DNA of 36,289 bases from Dehalococcoidia bacterium (lineage in GTDB: Bacteria; Chloroflexota; Dehalococcoidia; GIF9; UBA5629). Below are positions 34,041 to 36,289 of the stretch, piece by piece. The stretch covers positions 1 to 36,289 of the forward strand of contig JAFGLP010000014.1 in assembly GCA_016927965.1 (NCBI GenBank), given 5' to 3'. Both the position numbers and the translations under genes were made by a program. Each line of letters opens with the position of its first letter. Positions within the stretch are counted from its first letter, which is position 1. The notes beneath the pieces are model-generated. The model saw only the letters and a program-made list of their open reading frames with translations, was not told the DNA's origin and did no database searches.

Positions 34041-34637
34041 ATGTATGATAATGAAGTTATGTTAGATGCCCTTAAAAAAGCGCTGGCGGAACGCAAGAAA
34101 CTCACCATCAAGGACACTAAGTTGAAGGCGTCGGCCGTGCTTTTGCCGATTTTCCAGAAGGAAGGCAAATGTCATATCGTTTTCACAAAGAGGACCGATC
34201 ATCTGTCGCATCACAAGGGACAGATCTCCTTCCCCGGGGGTGGACGTCACAATGAAGATCAATGCCTGATGCAGACAGCTTTGAGAGAGAGCTATGAGGA
34301 AATCGGACTGAGGGAAGAGGATGTAGAAATAATCGGAGAGCTGGATGATACTGCTACCATTACCTCCCTTTTTTGCATAACCCCATTCGTAGGGGTTATA
34401 CCGTATCCGTATGAATTTAAGAAAGATGCATATGAGGTTGAAGAGATCTTCGATGTATCCCTGGAGATGCTCCTGAAAGCTGAAAAGCAGGAAGAGATGG
34501 TTGAGTATGGAGGGATGCAGATAAAAGCATTGAGCTATAAGGTGGGGGAGAGGATCATCTGGGGGGCCACAGCCGGCATACTCACCGACTTTCTTGGTAT
34601 ACTGCGCAATGTAATTGGAGCCCGCTGCAATCGTTAA
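34041..34637 (+). CDS. Nudix hydrolase, CoA pyrophosphatase type (NudL-like)
   Basis: This Nudix enzyme probably cleaves coenzyme A or its thioesters to phosphopantetheine and 3',5'-ADP. It is 198 residues from the ATG at 34041. The CoA-pyrophosphatase signature is visible: VFTKRTDHLSHHKGQISFPGG directly before the Nudix box GGRHNEDQC...LRESYEEIGL, whose REx2EEIG supplies metal ligands. The same frame is open further upstream to 33723, but that part runs antisense through dnaJ and is not coding. The ribosome site is weak (GCAGGGA), so the start could be a little upstream. Its stop overlaps the convergent hsp20 stop by 4 bases. Confidence 0.88.
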   Translation: MYDNEVMLDALKKALAERKKLTIKDTKLKASAVLLPIFQKEGKCHIVFTKRTDHLSHHKGQISFPGGGRHNEDQCLMQTALRESYEEIGLREEDVEIIGELDDTATITSLFCITPFVGVIPYPYEFKKDAYEVEEIFDVSLEMLLKAEKQEEMVEYGGMQIKALSYKVGERIIWGATAGILTDFLGILRNVIGARCNR

Positions 34638-35125
34638 TTTTTGGCCTCTTTCGCCTCAGCCGTTCCGAGCTTTTTCTGCTCGGCCTTAGCCTTGATTTTG
34701 ACTGACCTGGGTTTGACTTCCTCGGCTTTGGGGATCTCAAGGGTGAGGACGCCGTTTTCCATGTTTGCCTCCGCCTTGTCTATCTTAAGCCCGGAAGGCA
34801 GCCCGATGGTACGTTCAAATGTGCCGTAATGGCACTCCTTCCGCACGAAAGTTGCTTCCCTGGTCTCGGTCTCAGATTTGACCTCGCCCTTGATGACAAC
34901 CCCCTCAGCAGTGATGTTGATGTTTACATCATCCGGTTTAACGCCTGGCAGGGTGGCCTTGATGCCAACCTTGTCCTCTGTTTCAAAGACGTCTATGGCC
35001 GGCACAGCCGCTTCCCCGTTACCCGTTGAGCGGGGTGCTTTTACGAAGCTGTCCTCGAAAAGCCTGTCCATAGCCTGCCTCAACGTGACCAGTTCCTGTA
35101 AAGGTTCCCATCTGACAATGTTCAT
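34634..35125 (-). CDS. Hsp20-family small heat-shock protein
   Basis: This small heat-shock protein holds unfolding proteins in a refoldable state. From the ATG at 35125 it is 163 residues; AGGAGG lies 7 bases upstream. A longer in-frame start at 35164 lies in the promoter region. The N-terminal arm has MNIVRWEPLQEL and MDRLFEDSF; the alpha-crystallin domain (about 40-130) has PAIDVFETEDKVGIKATLPGV, CHYGTFERTIGLP and the ENGVLTLEIPK box. The C-terminal tail is Lys/Ala-rich and includes the P-x-S/V-x-I/V-K element (PRSVKIK). It is divergent from a DnaJ-like gene across a palindromic promoter region, so the two may be co-regulated. Confidence 0.95.
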   Translation of the reverse strand: MNIVRWEPLQELVTLRQAMDRLFEDSFVKAPRSTGNGEAAVPAIDVFETEDKVGIKATLPGVKPDDVNINITAEGVVIKGEVKSETETREATFVRKECHYGTFERTIGLPSGLKIDKAEANMENGVLTLEIPKAEEVKPRSVKIKAKAEQKKLGTAEAKEAKN

Positions 35126-35176
35126 ATTATTTCCTCCTTTATCTTTCAGCGGGCTCCATTGCATTGCTTACAATAT

Positions 35177-35205
35177 AATATATAATATCTAATAAATAAT
35201 GTCAA
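35177..35205 (-). promoter_or_regulatory. Promoter of hsp20
   Basis: On the minus strand TTGACA at 35205-35200, a 17-base spacer and TATATT at 35182-35177: a perfect -35 box and 5 of 6 in the -10 box. It lies about 52 bases before the hsp20 ATG. Confidence 0.75.
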
Positions 35206-35206
35206 G

Positions 35207-35241
35207 TAACATAATAAATAAAATTATAAAACATTATGTTA
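35207..35241. promoter_or_regulatory. Palindrome between divergent promoters (putative operator)
   Basis: TAACATAAT at 35207-35215 and its exact complement ATTATGTTA at 35233-35241 form a 9-base inverted repeat with a 17-base AT-rich spacer. It fills the space between the two back-to-back -35 boxes. It is not CIRCE-like. An operator or bent-DNA element controlling both genes is inferred. Confidence 0.5.
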
Positions 35242-35244
35242 ATA

Positions 35245-35273
35245 TTGACATGTCCTCTTATATAATTTATAAT
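35245..35273 (+). promoter_or_regulatory. Perfect-consensus sigma70 promoter of the DnaJ-like gene
   Basis: TTGACA at 35245-35250, a 17-base spacer and TATAAT at 35268-35273 match all 12 consensus positions. The -10 box lies only 16 bases before the ATG at 35290, so the leader is about 10 bases and almost without room for a ribosome site; GGTGAG precedes the ATG. Such a strong promoter usually needs a repressor. Confidence 0.85.
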
Positions 35274-35289
35274 CCCGGTAGGGTGAGAA

Positions 35290-36289
35290 ATGGCTGGAAA
35301 AGATTACTACAATATATTGGGCATACCCCGTAATGCGGCCGACAAGGATATCAAGGCTGCCTACCGCAGGCTGGCGCGCAAATATCATCCGGATGTTAAT
35401 CCGGGCGATAAGGCGGCTGAAGCGCGGTTCAAGGAGATTAACGAGGCATTCGAGATATTATCCGACACAGGCAAACGGAAGAAGTACGATCAGTACGGTT
35501 CCGATTTTGAAAATGCTGAGGCATTTGCCCGTGCCCAGCAGCAGGCCCGCCAGCAACAGCAGTCCCGTACATATAGCCGGAGTGGTGGGAATCCGTTTAC
35601 CACGTACGAAACGTCCGACATGGGTGACCTCAACGAGGTTTTCGAGAGCCTGTTTAAGGGTTTTGGTGGTACGGGGACACGGACCGGGGCCAGGAGGGCG
35701 CCGCGGCGCGGGCAGGACCTGGAACATGGAATTGAGATGACATTGGAGGAAGCATTTAACGGCACGCGGCGTGTGCTGGAGCTGCAGTCCGAGCAGGTTT
35801 GTTCTACCTGCCAGGGCGTGGGCAGGATAAAAAACGGTACATGTTCTCAGTGCGGTGGCGCCGGGCGGATAATCAGGCCCAGGAGACTGGAGGTTAAGAT
35901 CCCTGCCGGTGTGAAAGACGGTTCCAGGGTAAGAGTTGCTGGCGAGGGAAATCCGGGGGCAGGGGGACCCAATGGAGACCTGTATTTGGTAGTAAAGGTC
36001 GCATCGCATCCCATATTTAAACGTGAGGGGGACGATCTGCAGGTTGAAGTGCCGGTATCGATGGTGACAGCCGTGCTTGGAGGGGAGGTACAGGTCCCGA
36101 CCTTAAAAGGGAGTAAACTTGCTTTGAGGATTCCGGCGGAGACCCAGAACGGCAAAATTTTCAAGCTTGGCGGTCAGGGCATGCCGCGGCTGAATGCAAC
36201 CATCCGCGGCGACATGATGGCTAAAATAACGGTGGTGCTGCCGACCCATTTAACGGAAAAAGAACGTAATTTATTCGAGCAGTTCAGGA
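35290..36289 (+). CDS. DnaJ-like chaperone with a half-size zinc finger (cut by the window end)
   Basis: A J-domain protein of which 333 residues are seen; the stop lies beyond the window. The J domain is complete (about 5-70) with HPD at 33-35, followed by a Gln/Arg-rich linker ([16 protein letters not shown]) in place of most of a Gly/Phe region. Only two zinc repeats are present, CSTCQGVG (Cys171/174) and CSQCGGAG (Cys185/188), giving one zinc site instead of two. The C-terminal binding domains follow ([46 protein letters not shown]). It is thus intermediate between DnaJ and zinc-free CbpA. It is expressed from a consensus promoter, divergent from hsp20. Confidence 0.92.
   Translation, partial: MAGKDYYNILGIPRNAADKDIKAAYRRLARKYHPDVNPGDKAAEARFKEINEAFEILSDTGKRKKYDQYGSDFENAEAFARAQQQARQQQQSRTYSRSGGNPFTTYETSDMGDLNEVFESLFKGFGGTGTRTGARRAPRRGQDLEHGIEMTLEEAFNGTRRVLELQSEQVCSTCQGVGRIKNGTCSQCGGAGRIIRPRRLEVKIPAGVKDGSRVRVAGEGNPGAGGPNGDLYLVVKVASHPIFKREGDDLQVEVPVSMVTAVLGGEVQVPTLKGSKLALRIPAETQNGKIFKLGGQGMPRLNATIRGDMMAKITVVLPTHLTEKERNLFEQFR

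Noticed and set aside
35458..36009. 183-codon minus-strand open frame inside the DnaJ-like gene
   Set aside because: Shadow of a J-domain protein with complete motifs; proline/arginine-rich nonsense composition.

Overview
The window looks like chromosomal DNA of a bacterium of intermediate GC. I infer a member of the Chloroflexota, most likely Dehalococcoidia, from the overall gene content; no sequence search was possible, so the lineage is a guess. It has a clear primary-sigma promoter grammar (TTGACA/TATAAT), many TTG and GTG starts with good Shine-Dalgarno sequences, a CIRCE/HrcA heat-shock circuit, and no tRNA, rRNA, CRISPR array, transposase or phage gene that I could see.

Layout. 1-5,950: an accessory region of predicted lipoproteins. 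It holds a chagasin-like protease inhibitor, a divergent serine hydroxymethyltransferase-like enzyme on the opposite strand, then five consecutive plus-strand lipoproteins: a single PKD-like one, two small FxLYD-like paralogues, and two tandem paralogues with two PKD-like domains plus a shared C-terminal domain I do not recognise. 5,951-9,650: CIRCE-hrcA-grpE-dnaK with a terminator. 9,650-16,313: a 50-residue membrane peptide, a DUF72 protein, lspA, an RluD-type pseudouridine synthase, a coiled-coil protein, an RDD membrane protein, gltX, and an orphan alpha-type acyl-CoA synthetase (NDP-forming). 16,498-23,009: a cysteine-rich exported protein and an OmpR-type two-component system on the plus strand, facing a minus-strand operon of DUF169 protein, ICMT-like methyltransferase, copper ATPase and a 65-residue membrane protein. 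23,032-28,602 (minus): a strong terminator, an alpha/beta hydrolase, and a tight polA-mutM-small membrane protein-membrane protein operon. 28,796-32,785 (plus): argF, der, plsY, gpsA. 32,793 to the end: dnaJ, a CoA-type Nudix hydrolase, hsp20, and a second DnaJ-like protein that runs off the window.

How the parts work together. Stress response appears twice: the CIRCE-controlled hrcA-grpE-dnaK operon, and a separate divergent hsp20/dnaJ2 pair whose two near-perfect promoters flank a palindrome that could be an operator for a different regulator. Phospholipid synthesis (plsY, gpsA), translation (gltX, RluD, der), lipoprotein maturation (lspA) and DNA repair (polA, mutM) are ordinary housekeeping. 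The parts most worth a second look are the two-component sensor with a Cys/His/Met-rich outer loop beside a cysteine-rich exported protein and CopA, the palindromic hsp20/dnaJ2 intergenic region, the PKD lipoprotein family with its unassigned C-terminal domain, and unusual active-site residues in PolA and ArgF.
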